Assembly: GCF_035222375.1 (NCBI RefSeq)
Contig: NC_085890.1
Location: forward strand, 2,976,001 to 3,040,000
Direction of reading: 5' to 3'
DNA length: 64,000 nucleotides
Source of the DNA: Podospora pseudocomata
Taxonomy: Eukaryota > Ascomycota > Sordariomycetes > Sordariales > Podosporaceae
Every line of letters begins with the position of its first letter. The first letter of the stretch is position 1. Positions 52,895 to 62,233 of this stretch are shown piece after piece. The notes beneath the pieces are model-generated. The model saw nothing but the letters and a program-made list of their open reading frames with translations. It had not been told where the DNA came from and did no database searches. A program made the translations under genes and the position numbers.

Positions 52895-54593
52895 CTACAC
52901 TCTCTGGTCAGTAGCTTGAATTCCATCCTTCGACGACCTCCTCTTCACCCCTTCCAGTTCCACATCGAGCACTTTGTCCACGTTCTTCTGAATCTTGTCC
53001 TGCATCTCCTTGCCCTCAAACATGAAGCTGAGTTCCTCAAGTGTGCGGTTGTGTGTCTCAGGGAAGAGAAGATACACCGTAGCAATCTCGATCAGAATCC
53101 AGACGCAGTACACAATGTAGTACTTCCATCCAATGGCGTCTAACGCAATGGGGTTGACATATGTGTTGAAGAAGACCGCAAATCGGACCGTCAACTGCTC
53201 AACCGCGATACCCTTTGCGCGTTGTTGATAAGGGAAGATCTCAACCATGTACGTGTATGCCAGGGCGTTCCAACCAATGTTGTAGAACCTACCCCGAATG
53301 TCAGTCAAATCTCCCATGTCAGGACACAAAAATACTCACGGCGAATAAACAAAAATAAACACCAGCACCGGTATGGCCGCAGCGCTACTATTCTCAATCG
53401 TCGCCCTCGCGCTCGCAATAGTCCAAACAACATACACCACCGCCGTCCCAATCGTGCATATCAGAAACATCCTCCTCCTCGGAAACCTCGGCGCGATCAA
53501 CGCAATCGGCACAGCATTGATAAACCCCCAGCAAGTATTGCTCAGAATGACCTGCTGCACCGTCCTATTATCCGTGATGTTCACCAACGCCAAAATCTTC
53601 TTCATGTAGAAACTCAACAACCCATTCCCTGACCACTGCGTGAAAAACCCGACTACCGCTGCGAGGAGGAAACGACGTCTCATGGCAGCGTCACGGAAGA
53701 CATCCCCCCACACAAACCGCGAGGCAAGTTCTTTCTCCGCCGCAATGGTGGATTGAATTTGCGCGTATTCCAATCTGACAAACTCGTCCCCGTCTTTACC
53801 CTCAGAGTGGTATTTTTGCAGAATGGCAAACGCTTCCTCACCGCGGTCTTGGCTGACGAGCCAGCGGGGTGACTCGGGGCACCAGTGCATGAAGCCGAGT
53901 TGGAACGCGCTCGGGACGAGTTGCAACAGGCTGGGGAGACGCCAGGCCCAGGTTGATTCCATTTGAAAGGTGCCGTAGGTTGTCCCTGCTGCAATGATGG
54001 CGCCGACGAACCAGGATGCGTTGAAGAGGGATGTCATTACCGCGCGTTCGTTGGCGTAGGAGAGTTCACCGATCATGGAGGAGGCGTTTACGATTGCGAA
54101 GGGGATGCCGAAGCCGAGGACCCAGCGGGAGGCGAGGAACATGTCGCTGTTGCGGGCGCCTGCTTGGAGGCCAGCGCCCATGCACATTATGAGGGAGGCC
54201 ATGAGGATTGTGCGGCGGCGGCCGAGGTACTGGGAGATGGTGGGGATGAAGGGGATTGCCATGAGGGCGCCGAGGGAGTACATTGCGTTGAGGAGGCCGA
54301 GGCGGGAGGAGGTTGGGTTGTCAAAGTCTATGGGGGGGGTCACCGCGTCAGTGTAAGGGATACGGAGAGGGGATAAGAGGTAACGTACAGTCAGTCCATG
54401 ATTTGACAGCCTGGAGACTGTTCATCATCGAGCTGTCAAACCCAGAGGTCCATTCCACCCCGAGGCCAGTCGGCACAAGAATCAGATACAGAAAGCGAAG
54501 GTTGGGTTTCTTGTACCAGGGGACGTCATCCGCCTGCGCAATGCGGGTGAGCCGAGGGTCGGCATGTTCTTCTTTGGCGCCGATGATGGCCAT
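52895..54593 (-). CDS. MFS sugar transporter
   Basis: Three exons (54389-54593, 53340-54327, 52895-53288), 528 aa, twelve predicted helices. Sugar-porter signatures: GRRRTILMASLIMCMGAG after helix 2, SRWVLGFGIPFAIVNASSM (R-x-x-x-G-x-G), CPESPRWLVSQDR at the start of the central loop, PRFPRRRMFLICTIG after helix 8 and FPETHNRTLEELSFMFEG at the end. FYNIGWNALAYTYMVEIFPYQQRAKG is typical of the fungal lactose/hexose-permease-like subgroup. It acts in the plasma membrane as an H+-coupled or facilitative carrier. The exact sugar cannot be inferred. No sugar-catabolic gene is next to it. Confidence 0.92.
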
Positions 54594-55425
54594 CTTGGTG
54601 ATCGTCGTTGCTGCTCTCTGTCTTGCTCTGCTGTGGTGAGGATATCCGGTAGAACGAAAACTTCACGGCAGGGTCATCAATTACTTATACCTCATCACCC
54701 CCAACAATCTCCAACTACCCGGCAGCCGGGTATGTTACATGCATTCCCCCCATCCTGCCGTATCATCTTCCCCTTCCTGATCAACAAGCGGATCCTCCAC
54801 CATACGTTGTGAGCTCAAATCCTGCCTTGTAGGTAAGGCATCTTGCACCTCGATAACGTGACGATCCTACAGGTCGGGCATATTTTTGTTAGAGAACCGA
54901 TCCCGCGAATCAAATCGCTAAGTGCTAAGTATCGCCTGAATGGCACCTATGTACCGACATGCCAAGTCAACTGTTTGGAGTTGTTTCCTCCGACGTATGC
55001 GGGGTTGGCTTGTCTGCCCTGCCGTGCCCGGCCGACGGCGGATTTTGGGGAACGCGGGAGGGTGACGGGATGCAACAGTGTTACGTGGGGACCGGGACAG
55101 GTGTGACCGAAGAGCAGGGGGTGGTTCAGGTGTCGGTGTTCGGGAATAAGGAGCAATGCCGCTTAGCTAAGAAGGATATCAAAGGCTTTGTCATGCGAGA
55201 GGGTCAGTAAACAGAGGAACAATGGAACGGGAGTGGATTAAAACATTAGTCTATTTTTAGGTTTTGCCTGCGTATCTTACTTTGTCTAGGTTATCTTGCC
55301 TCTATCATTATGGCAAGGTGAGATTAGAAATTAGTAGTAAGTAGCCACTGGCCCGCCAGTGATGCCCGAAGCTTGTTTCTGTGTGCATAGTACAGATATT
55401 AGTGTAGAGTTGGCGTGCTCACTTG
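54594..55425. other. intergenic, no gene seen
   Basis: About 830 bp between the 5' end of the transporter and the 3' end of the TBP-like gene. Short unsupported ORFs only. Confidence 0.5.
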
Positions 55426-56097
55426 CTACACCTGTGTTTTGCTGTTTGGGTCGCTGGCAAAGCGAAAGTCAAAGAACAGAGGATATACCCGAGCAAAGGC
55501 GGCCCTAAGATCCTCTTCTGTCTTGGCACCGGTGACCACGATCTTTCCGGTTGTAAAAATGAGAAGGGTTGGACAGGAGCGAGGTGTCCCATCTGCTCGA
55601 TAGCCGAGATACTGCTTGAAAGACAAGCCTGGGAAAATCTCGGGGACAAAAGAGGCGCCAACAGTGACATACTTGTTGGCTAACCCCTCAAGTCTGATGT
55701 TGAAGCCAACATTGGCACTGCCAATGATATTCTGGACAGTGAAGTCGCGCAATTTCGGAGTGAAGCCACATTTCTGGAGGGCGTAAGCGTGTTTCTTAGC
55801 GGCAAGGCGAGCCAGGGCTTCGCTCTTGGCACCTGTGACAACCATTCTGCCCGTTGCGAAGATCAGTGCTGTCGTTCGTGGATCGCGGATGCGCATGATC
55901 ACAGCATTGAAGCGACGCGGTCTGTATTCGACATTGCGGGCCCGTTGGGCTAGGTAGTTGAGGTCAATGCGACAGTCAAGGTTGACGGTGACGACGAAGT
56001 TTTGAAGTTTGGGAATGGGCCAGCCTGGAGGGTACTCGTGGGATTCGGTTTCTGGGATGATGTCTTGACGGCTGTCCATCTGGTTAGAGTCGGCCAT
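55426..56097 (-). CDS. divergent TATA-binding-protein paralogue
   Basis: Single exon, 223 aa, with the bipartite TBP core. Repeat 1: LQNFVVTVNLDCRIDLNYLA, RRFNAVIMRIRDPRTTALIF, ATGRMVVTGAKSEALA. Repeat 2: NIIGSANVGFNIRLEGLA, FVPEIFPGLSFKQYLGY, LLIFTTGKIVVTGAKTEED and FARVYPLFFDFRF. The core is far more diverged than fungal TBP usually is: for example ARNVEYRPRRF replaces the usual ARNAEYNPKRF. There are a few extra residues between the FPGL strand and LLIF in repeat 2, and the short N-terminus lacks Q-tracts. Phenylalanines in the LIF[AT]TG strands that insert into DNA in TBP are kept. It is probably a second TBP rather than the general factor, but the canonical gene is not in this window to confirm that. 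Confidence 0.85.
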   Translation of the reverse strand: MADSNQMDSRQDIIPETESHEYPPGWPIPKLQNFVVTVNLDCRIDLNYLAQRARNVEYRPRRFNAVIMRIRDPRTTALIFATGRMVVTGAKSEALARLAAKKHAYALQKCGFTPKLRDFTVQNIIGSANVGFNIRLEGLANKYVTVGASFVPEIFPGLSFKQYLGYRADGTPRSCPTLLIFTTGKIVVTGAKTEEDLRAAFARVYPLFFDFRFASDPNSKTQV

Positions 56098-57187
56098 TTT
56101 GAGAAGATCTGTTGTGCTGTTACCTTGTTATGTTGAAACACTTACCGTATCTGGCGGCGCTTGGTGAATGAGTTAGTAGGAGGTAGCCAGTTTATGGAGG
56201 CAGGCTGGGCGATGTTATATCTGATAGTCTTACTTCAAGACAAAGACTCCGACATCAAGACAATTAGAGGACAATGTCATTGTCGAACACAAAGGCCCTC
56301 TGTCCACGCTGTGGGTCCAAGTATGACAATGCATTTGTTGAAATTTCGGTGGGCAGGTTTCGACCTTGAATTGTAGAGCAATATCGGAGAAGCCTTAGAT
56401 AGATAATTGCGGCGGTGTTTCGGGCAGGAGCTCGGGTAGGCATGCGACCTGTGATGTAAACGGGCAGTTCGGAAACTCTGGAAAGCTGGAAAGGCATGAG
56501 ACGGGAACTGGAAAATGGAGCAGTGAGGATCAACTAAGCGGTGGCCCGAGCTTCGTGGCGTGCTCGCTAATCTCACTAATGCTAGCGCCCCCTGCTGCCA
56601 AGTTATGGGGCATCAATCGACGAACTAGCCACCGGAACACCCCGCCCGATTTGCCAACGTCTCCATGGACTCGACATCAAACATCATGCAGTTTTCAAAA
56701 CTCTTGACAGAGGATGATTGAACCTAATAAACTCTTTTACTCGTCGGCGCCGCCTTGTTTTTCAATCTATGAAGGATCGCCAAAGAAGAACGAAATGACG
56801 TGCATGATTGCCGTCTAGCCAACCCTCTCGGGCTCGGAGTGATGGCCCGAATTGACTTCGAGGCCGGCCCTTGAAACGTCAACACCGAAGCGACTGCCTG
56901 CGCTTGACTTAGCTTGTTTCCCCGCATGTCAAGATGGGAGCTACTGGCCAAACGTTCTGCTCAGCATTAGCACCCGCAGTCTCGAAGCCCGGCACGGGCA
57001 TACGATCATGGCGATATCACCAATTTTGACCTCTGAAGACCCGCTGATGACGGAACAAAAACAGCAGGGCCCCCTCTTCATCACCCAGACACCCACGGCA
57101 ACATGTACACCAACAGTCCAACCACTTTTTTAGCCGTTCGATAACATCCACGTTGCCCCTTGCCACAGCACAACGACACTGGCCGGG
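56098..57187. other. intergenic, no gene seen
   Basis: About 1.1 kb between the divergent TBP-like and 420-aa protein genes. It must hold both promoters. No coding or RNA signal stood out. Confidence 0.45.
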
Positions 57188-58450
57188 ATGTCTCTGCTCG
57201 CCTTGTTCAGAAATCGAGATGCAAAAACCCCGACCGAGTCACCTCCGGCCAATGTGTCCAAGAAACGATTGAGGAAGAAATCTTTTGCTCGTCTCACAGA
57301 AAGAAACATCGAAGCTGTCCAGGAATTGAGCAGCCCCATGGGAAACCATGTTTCCTTCGAAAGCAACCCACGGTCCCAGCGCCACCCACGCGCTTCCGCC
57401 AACATCCCCGAGCTGCCATGCTTACCTATATATGAGACCTTGACACTGTCTATGGGATCTTCCAAGGGGCCATGCCATGGTGGCAGTGAAACGTCGTCAA
57501 CGAAGGTCAAGGAAAAGCCGCGGCCTCTATCGAAATGTATGCCTCAGAATACCTCACGGGTTCACTTTCTCCCACAACAAGAGTCACCAACCTTCAAACT
57601 CGTCCCTAACATCCACCCAACGCCCACTCCGCAGCCAACTCCGAAATCCCCGGTTTACGACCGAGCTTCGATACTCGCTGACTCGTATCGATCAATACTT
57701 CCCGACTTTGATGCCATGGAACAAATCATCGAATCGGAAGATAACCTCTCTCTGCCCCAGAGTCCCTCTGAAAAATGCCCCCATATTCCACTCTGCCGGC
57801 CCCCCACCAATCAGTCGGTATGCCGGCAGTCAACAGTCGCCAAGCAAGTCATCGTTGAGGTGCCATCCTCACCTCAGCACCACTCCTTCATTGCGCAGAT
57901 AGATTCAGTCGTTGAGCCCCAGTCAGCAGCATCTTCGTTTACCGTTGTGGAAAATAGCGAACGAAGTTCCGAAGAGGAGGCCACAGCGCCTGCCATTCCG
58001 CCTCAGGCTCCTCAACGGAAGGTTCAAGCCATCAACCAGAGTCGTGCATTGCAACAGTCCCCGTCAGTCGCAGCGAGCAGTAATCCTGCCTCCCCGAGGC
58101 GACCAAGGCCTCCTTCACCGCGGTTTAAAGTTACAAAAGGGGACAACACCAAGAGCTCTCTGGCGTTGCAAATTTGCACGCATATGCTCACTGACGAGCT
58201 GAAGAAGGCGTTGTTTGCCAAACAGGATGGTGTCGATGAGGATTCACAAGCTGCGAAGCTGCAGGTTTTGTTGTTGATCGAGGCTTATGAGGGTGTGATG
58301 GAGAGCTGTAAAGAGCAGCTTGCGCACTCAGAGCAAGAGGGGAGCAATGTCGAAGTCAAACATGCTAGGGAGGCGGTGGAGATTTTGGGGCATTGGTTGG
58401 ATAGTTTGTATGAGATTTATGGCGAGGCCTTTGGACGTGATGAGGACTAA
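57188..58450 (+). CDS. unknown fungal protein, 420 aa, disordered with a helical C-terminus
   Basis: Single exon from a Met at 57188 (MSLLALFRNRDAKTPTESPP). The first ~320 residues are rich in Ser/Pro/Gln and basic patches (KKRLRKKSFARLTERN) and hold the conserved-looking block RASILADSYRSILPDFDAME. The last ~100 residues are helical: LALQICTHMLTDELKKALFA, LQVLLLIEAYEGVMESCKEQ and AVEILGHWLDSLYEIYGEAF. There is no signal peptide or membrane helix. The layout (disordered N-terminus, C-terminal helical bundle) suggests an adaptor or regulatory protein. I do not recognise the family. Confidence 0.75.
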   Translation: MSLLALFRNRDAKTPTESPPANVSKKRLRKKSFARLTERNIEAVQELSSPMGNHVSFESNPRSQRHPRASANIPELPCLPIYETLTLSMGSSKGPCHGGSETSSTKVKEKPRPLSKCMPQNTSRVHFLPQQESPTFKLVPNIHPTPTPQPTPKSPVYDRASILADSYRSILPDFDAMEQIIESEDNLSLPQSPSEKCPHIPLCRPPTNQSVCRQSTVAKQVIVEVPSSPQHHSFIAQIDSVVEPQSAASSFTVVENSERSSEEEATAPAIPPQAPQRKVQAINQSRALQQSPSVAASSNPASPRRPRPPSPRFKVTKGDNTKSSLALQICTHMLTDELKKALFAKQDGVDEDSQAAKLQVLLLIEAYEGVMESCKEQLAHSEQEGSNVEVKHAREAVEILGHWLDSLYEIYGEAFGRDED

Positions 58451-58832
58451 TGATGGTGGGTAATGATGGAGTTGTGATGCTTTTGATGGTAATGATGATC
58501 GATTGGTGGTGGTTCATGATGGAGATGGGAGGCTTTGTCCGGTTGCTTTCTCAATACACTAGGGTATGTAGGCGTTTGTTTGATCATAGTATATCAGTAA
58601 TAATTTTGTACATAGCGATCACATCTCAGCAACAAAGTTGACAGTACTCTTTATGAAGGATGAACTCAATTAAAAGCAGAAGAGGTCATCGAAAACAGTC
58701 TTGCCCGTTTTGCCTTTGCCTCTGCAGCAGCGAGGTATGAGCATTTGGAAACACCCCAGCACCAGGAACATGCCAATACAACACGGCCAGGTCTTACTAT
58801 CCGGAAGGTCCATGATGGAGTCTCTGCCAGGC

Positions 58833-59030
58833 TCAAGTCTTCTCGGGGGGTCGCTCAATAGCCCCATCGACCTTCTTGCCGTCTCCGTGTCCGCTCTTCT
58901 TGGGAGGCTCAAGGGCGCCACTTCTCTTGAGGGGTTCAAGAGCTCCGCTCCGTTTCGTAGGCTCAGGTGCGCCGCTTCGCTTGGGGGCTTCGATGGCCCC
59001 TGATTTTTTGCCGCGCTCAATGGTGAACAT
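58833..59030 (-). CDS. small ORF of six 9-residue KR/KK-containing repeats
   Basis: A 65-residue minus-strand frame starting MFTIERG is built of a 9-residue unit: KKSGAIEAP, KRSGAPEPT, KRSGALEPL, KRSGALEPP, KKSGHGDGK and KVDGAIERP. Dibasic KR/KK sites recur exactly once per unit, as in fungal precursors cut by Kex2. However, no signal peptide is seen at the Met and none could be spliced on with confidence. A longer overlapping frame (58670-59326) covers the same DNA. The 27-bp DNA repeat is clear; whether it is translated in this frame is uncertain. Confidence 0.35.
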   Translation of the reverse strand: MFTIERGKKSGAIEAPKRSGAPEPTKRSGALEPLKRSGALEPPKKSGHGDGKKVDGAIERPPEKT

Positions 59031-59597
59031 TGCTGGTTGTGCGGTCGTTGTTTCTGTTGATGGTTTAACTCGAGCTTTACTTGTGCGGTGGAAGATGTTG
59101 GGTTGCTTACGGGAAATGTGATTTTGTGTCTGAACAGATTGTAGACTTGTTTGCTGTGATGGTTGAAGGTAGGGGTATATGGAGGGGAAAAGGAGGGTTC
59201 ATATACATGTGTTTTGGTGGTCAGCCGGGGAGACTCGGTCAGGAGTGTGCTTGAAGGCGAAACGGAAGCAGGCTCCAATGACCTTGGGGAAGTTTCGTGC
59301 TGTGGATAGTCGTACCAGGCCAGCAAGGTGTTACCGCTTCATGGACGTCCACAGAGTGTCGTGTGGTTTGGTGAAGTATGGACACGGGCGTAACGTGGGG
59401 CTGTGCGACGGGTGTGATATTGTTAAGAGTTCGGATGCTAGGATATAGGTGTGCCGGGAGCCTCGTGGTAACAAGTCACCACGCTGTCCTGTGCGAGTTG
59501 GGTATCAGGGATATCTAAGCTTGCATGTACCACGTACAAAGCATTGAAGAAGGCAAGCAGAAAAAGAACATTAGCGGCTAACCTCTGCTATGGTCGT
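59031..59597. other. intergenic, no certain gene
   Basis: About 570 bp; possible 5' part of the minus-strand repeat ORF and promoter of the SH3-domain gene. No clear splice-linked exon. Confidence 0.4.
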
Positions 59598-60511
59598 ATG
59601 ATAGCCGAAGCAATCACCCCCTCTGAATCCGGAGCTCGATATCGACTCCGATTACTCTTCAAATCCCACCTCGGCAAGGGCGCATCAGGCGGAAGCGCAG
59701 ACGATTACCACGCTTGCCTCTGGTGCGTGAGTGCGGCTGTGACAGTGCGGGAGAGCGACGCGACTGTCTTCCGGTCAGCGGACGACCTCCTGCAGCATTT
59801 ATCCCGACACCCGCAGCCATTACCTCAAATACCTGGGGTGAACGTTTGCTATGGACCCGAGCCAGAACAGCCCGATTTTGACCTGCACCTGCCCGACGGC
59901 CCTGTGCCCGTACCCATGCCGGACAACGTCACCCGGTTGGCGACGGCTATTGCAATCAAAGTCCACTTTCAACGTCATGGGCGAGGGAAGCTCGAGAAGC
60001 CGCCGAGGTATGATGGTGAGATGCTTGAGTTTATGGAAGGGGCGAGGATCATGGGGGTCATGTTCCCCGAGAAGTGGGAGGGCAAGTGGTGTCTGGGGAG
60101 ACATAACGGAATGTTTGGGGCTTTCCCGTCGAAGGTGATTGAGCTCCGGGCGCCGCAGGAGAGTGAGGTTCCTGTGGGTGGGGAGAGTGGGATGATTGTG
60201 ACCACGCGGTGGAAGGGGACTCCTCCCAAATCCGGCGGTGTAGCTTGGGTGGCGTTTGGGAAAGGCGAGGTCATCACAAATGTCCAGTGTAGGTTGAAGT
60301 TCTGCAGCGCGATCATACGTCACGATTTTGGATTCGATCTAACTAGCGTGCTACAGGTCTTTATGCGGATTACTGGTGCTGGTATGGGACAAATAGCAAG
60401 GGCAAGACTGGTGTATTTCCCCAGTCACATGTCGATTTGCAGACCCTCAAAGCGCAAGAGTCAACTGCACCGAGACGTCCAAGCCGGGGATTGTTTTTGT
60501 TTGGAAGATAA
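59598..60511 (+). CDS. protein with C2H2-like finger and two SH3-like segments
   Basis: Two exons (59598-60288, 60357-60511) with a 68-bp intron, 281 aa from MIAEAITPSESG. Residues ~35-70 hold a zinc-finger-like pattern (HACLWC ... LLQHLSRH). At ~150-185, GARIMGVMFPEKWEGKWCLG and MFGAFPSKVIEL have the shape of an SH3 domain (ALYD-like start, W-x-G, G-x-FP-x-x-x-V). The intron joins GEVITNVQ to YADYWCWYGTNSKGKTGVFP, the second half of a further SH3-type unit. Without the splice the frame runs into unrelated sequence, so the intron is well supported. A scaffold or adaptor is inferred; a 5' exon further upstream cannot be excluded. Confidence 0.7.
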
Positions 60512-61518
60512 TCTCCGCGTCTGAAACATTATGGTACTCCTCTTCCTTGCCTCACCCTGTCTGTATCGTGGTGTGTGCAGATGGGGAACTGGCACTGCTC
60601 ATGATGAAGGGGGCTGAGAAGGTAGTCTGTATGTCGATAATGAGTTGTGAGGGCCACGGGGTGACCAAGCTAGCAAGCTTGAGTCCACATGCTCATTCTT
60701 CCCAGTCAGCTCGGCTCCTTCACTTCTCTGCTTCACCAAACCACATACCTCATCACATCACACAAGCGGGGTTGAACAGACTGCCCAAGAGTAGCTAGGA
60801 TGAAAAGTTCGTTTACAGTCGAGGCAGCCTAAGGAGGAATGGATGATTCGGGACCTACAAGGCCGAATCGGCAGATGGCCGGGGAGGTGTTAAGATTTTT
60901 AGTGTTGTTGTAATGGTTATGGTAGCTACCTGGTTTGTCTGGGGCAGACCAATCAGCGTATCCCAGCGTACCCTGTTGCACATTTGTTGCCGGACTCGTC
61001 TCGGTGAGACGGCTTTGAGACCTACAATAAAGACCTGCTATCGCCTGACTATGGGCGTGTTCGAATTAGGAATCCACTTCAATTTGAAGCTAATACTTTT
61101 CATCCAAGACTAGGTACCGGGCCCTAGCCAGACTTCTGTACACTGTGGGACTAGTATTAGATTACAGATTTTTTCCACCGTCCACAGGCTCATATATGTA
61201 TCTAGTTAGATTTTGGGATAGGCGCCCGCACCTTATCCTTTGACAATATCCTTCAAAGGAGAGATGATAATGTCTCGCTCTACCAACGGTACTCCTCAAC
61301 TGTCACGAATGAGAGGCATAAGTAGGTCAAAGGCCAATACCATTGCCAGTCTATCAATGTAATCGTAATATAAAGAAGAAAGGAAGAAGTGTGGGCTTGC
61401 AGCTCCATCTTCTCATCATAAACCCCGGTCGGAGCTCCGGGTCCTGCAATCAACCCTAACCCTTCATCCTGAGTAATCCTGTCCTTCACCACCAAGCCGT
61501 AACATCAACCTCTTAACT
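60512..61518. other. intergenic, no gene seen
   Basis: About 1 kb of AT-rich sequence with short ORFs. A 33-codon frame from 61264 (MIMSRSTNGTPQL) could be a 5' exon for the next item but no clean splice was found. Confidence 0.35.
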
Positions 61519-61540
61519 TGGCATTTCAATCAGATTTTCA

Positions 61541-61809
61541 GGCCTCTCTCCTACATCCAAGCCTTCTGTCGTTAGGATTAATAAGACTGACGAGGTCCTT
61601 GATAGACATGGCCTGGATCGCGCCAAATATATGTTCGAGGAGCTGCAACTCAGGGAGATAGATAGGAGCCTGTCACACGTTATCCACCTTGGCTTGGAGC
61701 ACAACCAACAACACAGTGAACTGAAAGCTCTGAGCCGGTTGTTGAAAAGTGAAACGAGCGACGGGTTACCGGCGCAAGCAGCAGAGGCATTATTGACTCG
61801 TGTATAATC
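61541..61809 (+). pseudogene. orphan 3' exon-like ORF, unknown
   Basis: A good acceptor (gattttcag at 61540) opens a frame of ~89 codons to a stop at 61807-61809: SPTSKPSVVRINKTDEVLD, RHGLDRAKYMFEELQLREID, HVIHLGLEHNQQHSELKALS and LPAQAAEALLTRV. Composition and heptad-like leucine spacing look coding, but no upstream exon with a start could be joined convincingly. It may be the last exon of a gene with undetected small exons, or a relic. Confidence 0.35.
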
Positions 61810-62233
61810 AGAGGGAAGCGCCGGACTTAGAAGATGGCCAAGGCTATCACAAGCATGGACCTCTTTGAGATAAATACATGAGCAGAAGAGCAGAGCAGTG
61901 GGACGAAAGGATTCCTCATCAAGGATCTTGAGGCCACTGAAGATTATTGAAATGAATTGAACCTATGTTGTTCCAAGCCCTGAACTCCAGCCCTTGTCAC
62001 AGTTACAGCAAGGCATCGATGCATTCTTGTTTAAAAGACTGGGAACACGTCAGGACTCCATTGGTTTCAGTACCCGCGCATCTTGATAGATAAAATAGCG
62101 AAAACTAGTTGGGAGAGGTGCCGAAGGACTTCCAAAGCTTCTCTACGTAGGTATGCTTCTATTTCGCACGCAAGCGGGGAGTGAACCCAGAATCCCCTAG
62201 CCGTGAGAATAGTGCTTCGACAAACGCTCGCTG
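61810..62233. other. intergenic, no gene seen
   Basis: About 420 bp. A hairpin-like gggga...tcccc near 62187-62206 superficially recalls a tRNA T-arm but does not fit one. Confidence 0.4.

Noticed and set aside
58670-59326. 218-codon minus-strand ORF overlapping the KR-repeat ORF, with a hydrophobic cysteine-rich stretch
   Set aside because: No domain and shifting composition. The 9-residue repeat frame is more regular, though neither is certain.
62180-62215. tRNA-like GGTTCACTCC on the minus strand
   Set aside because: Flanking bases form a different hairpin; no acceptor, D or anticodon stems.
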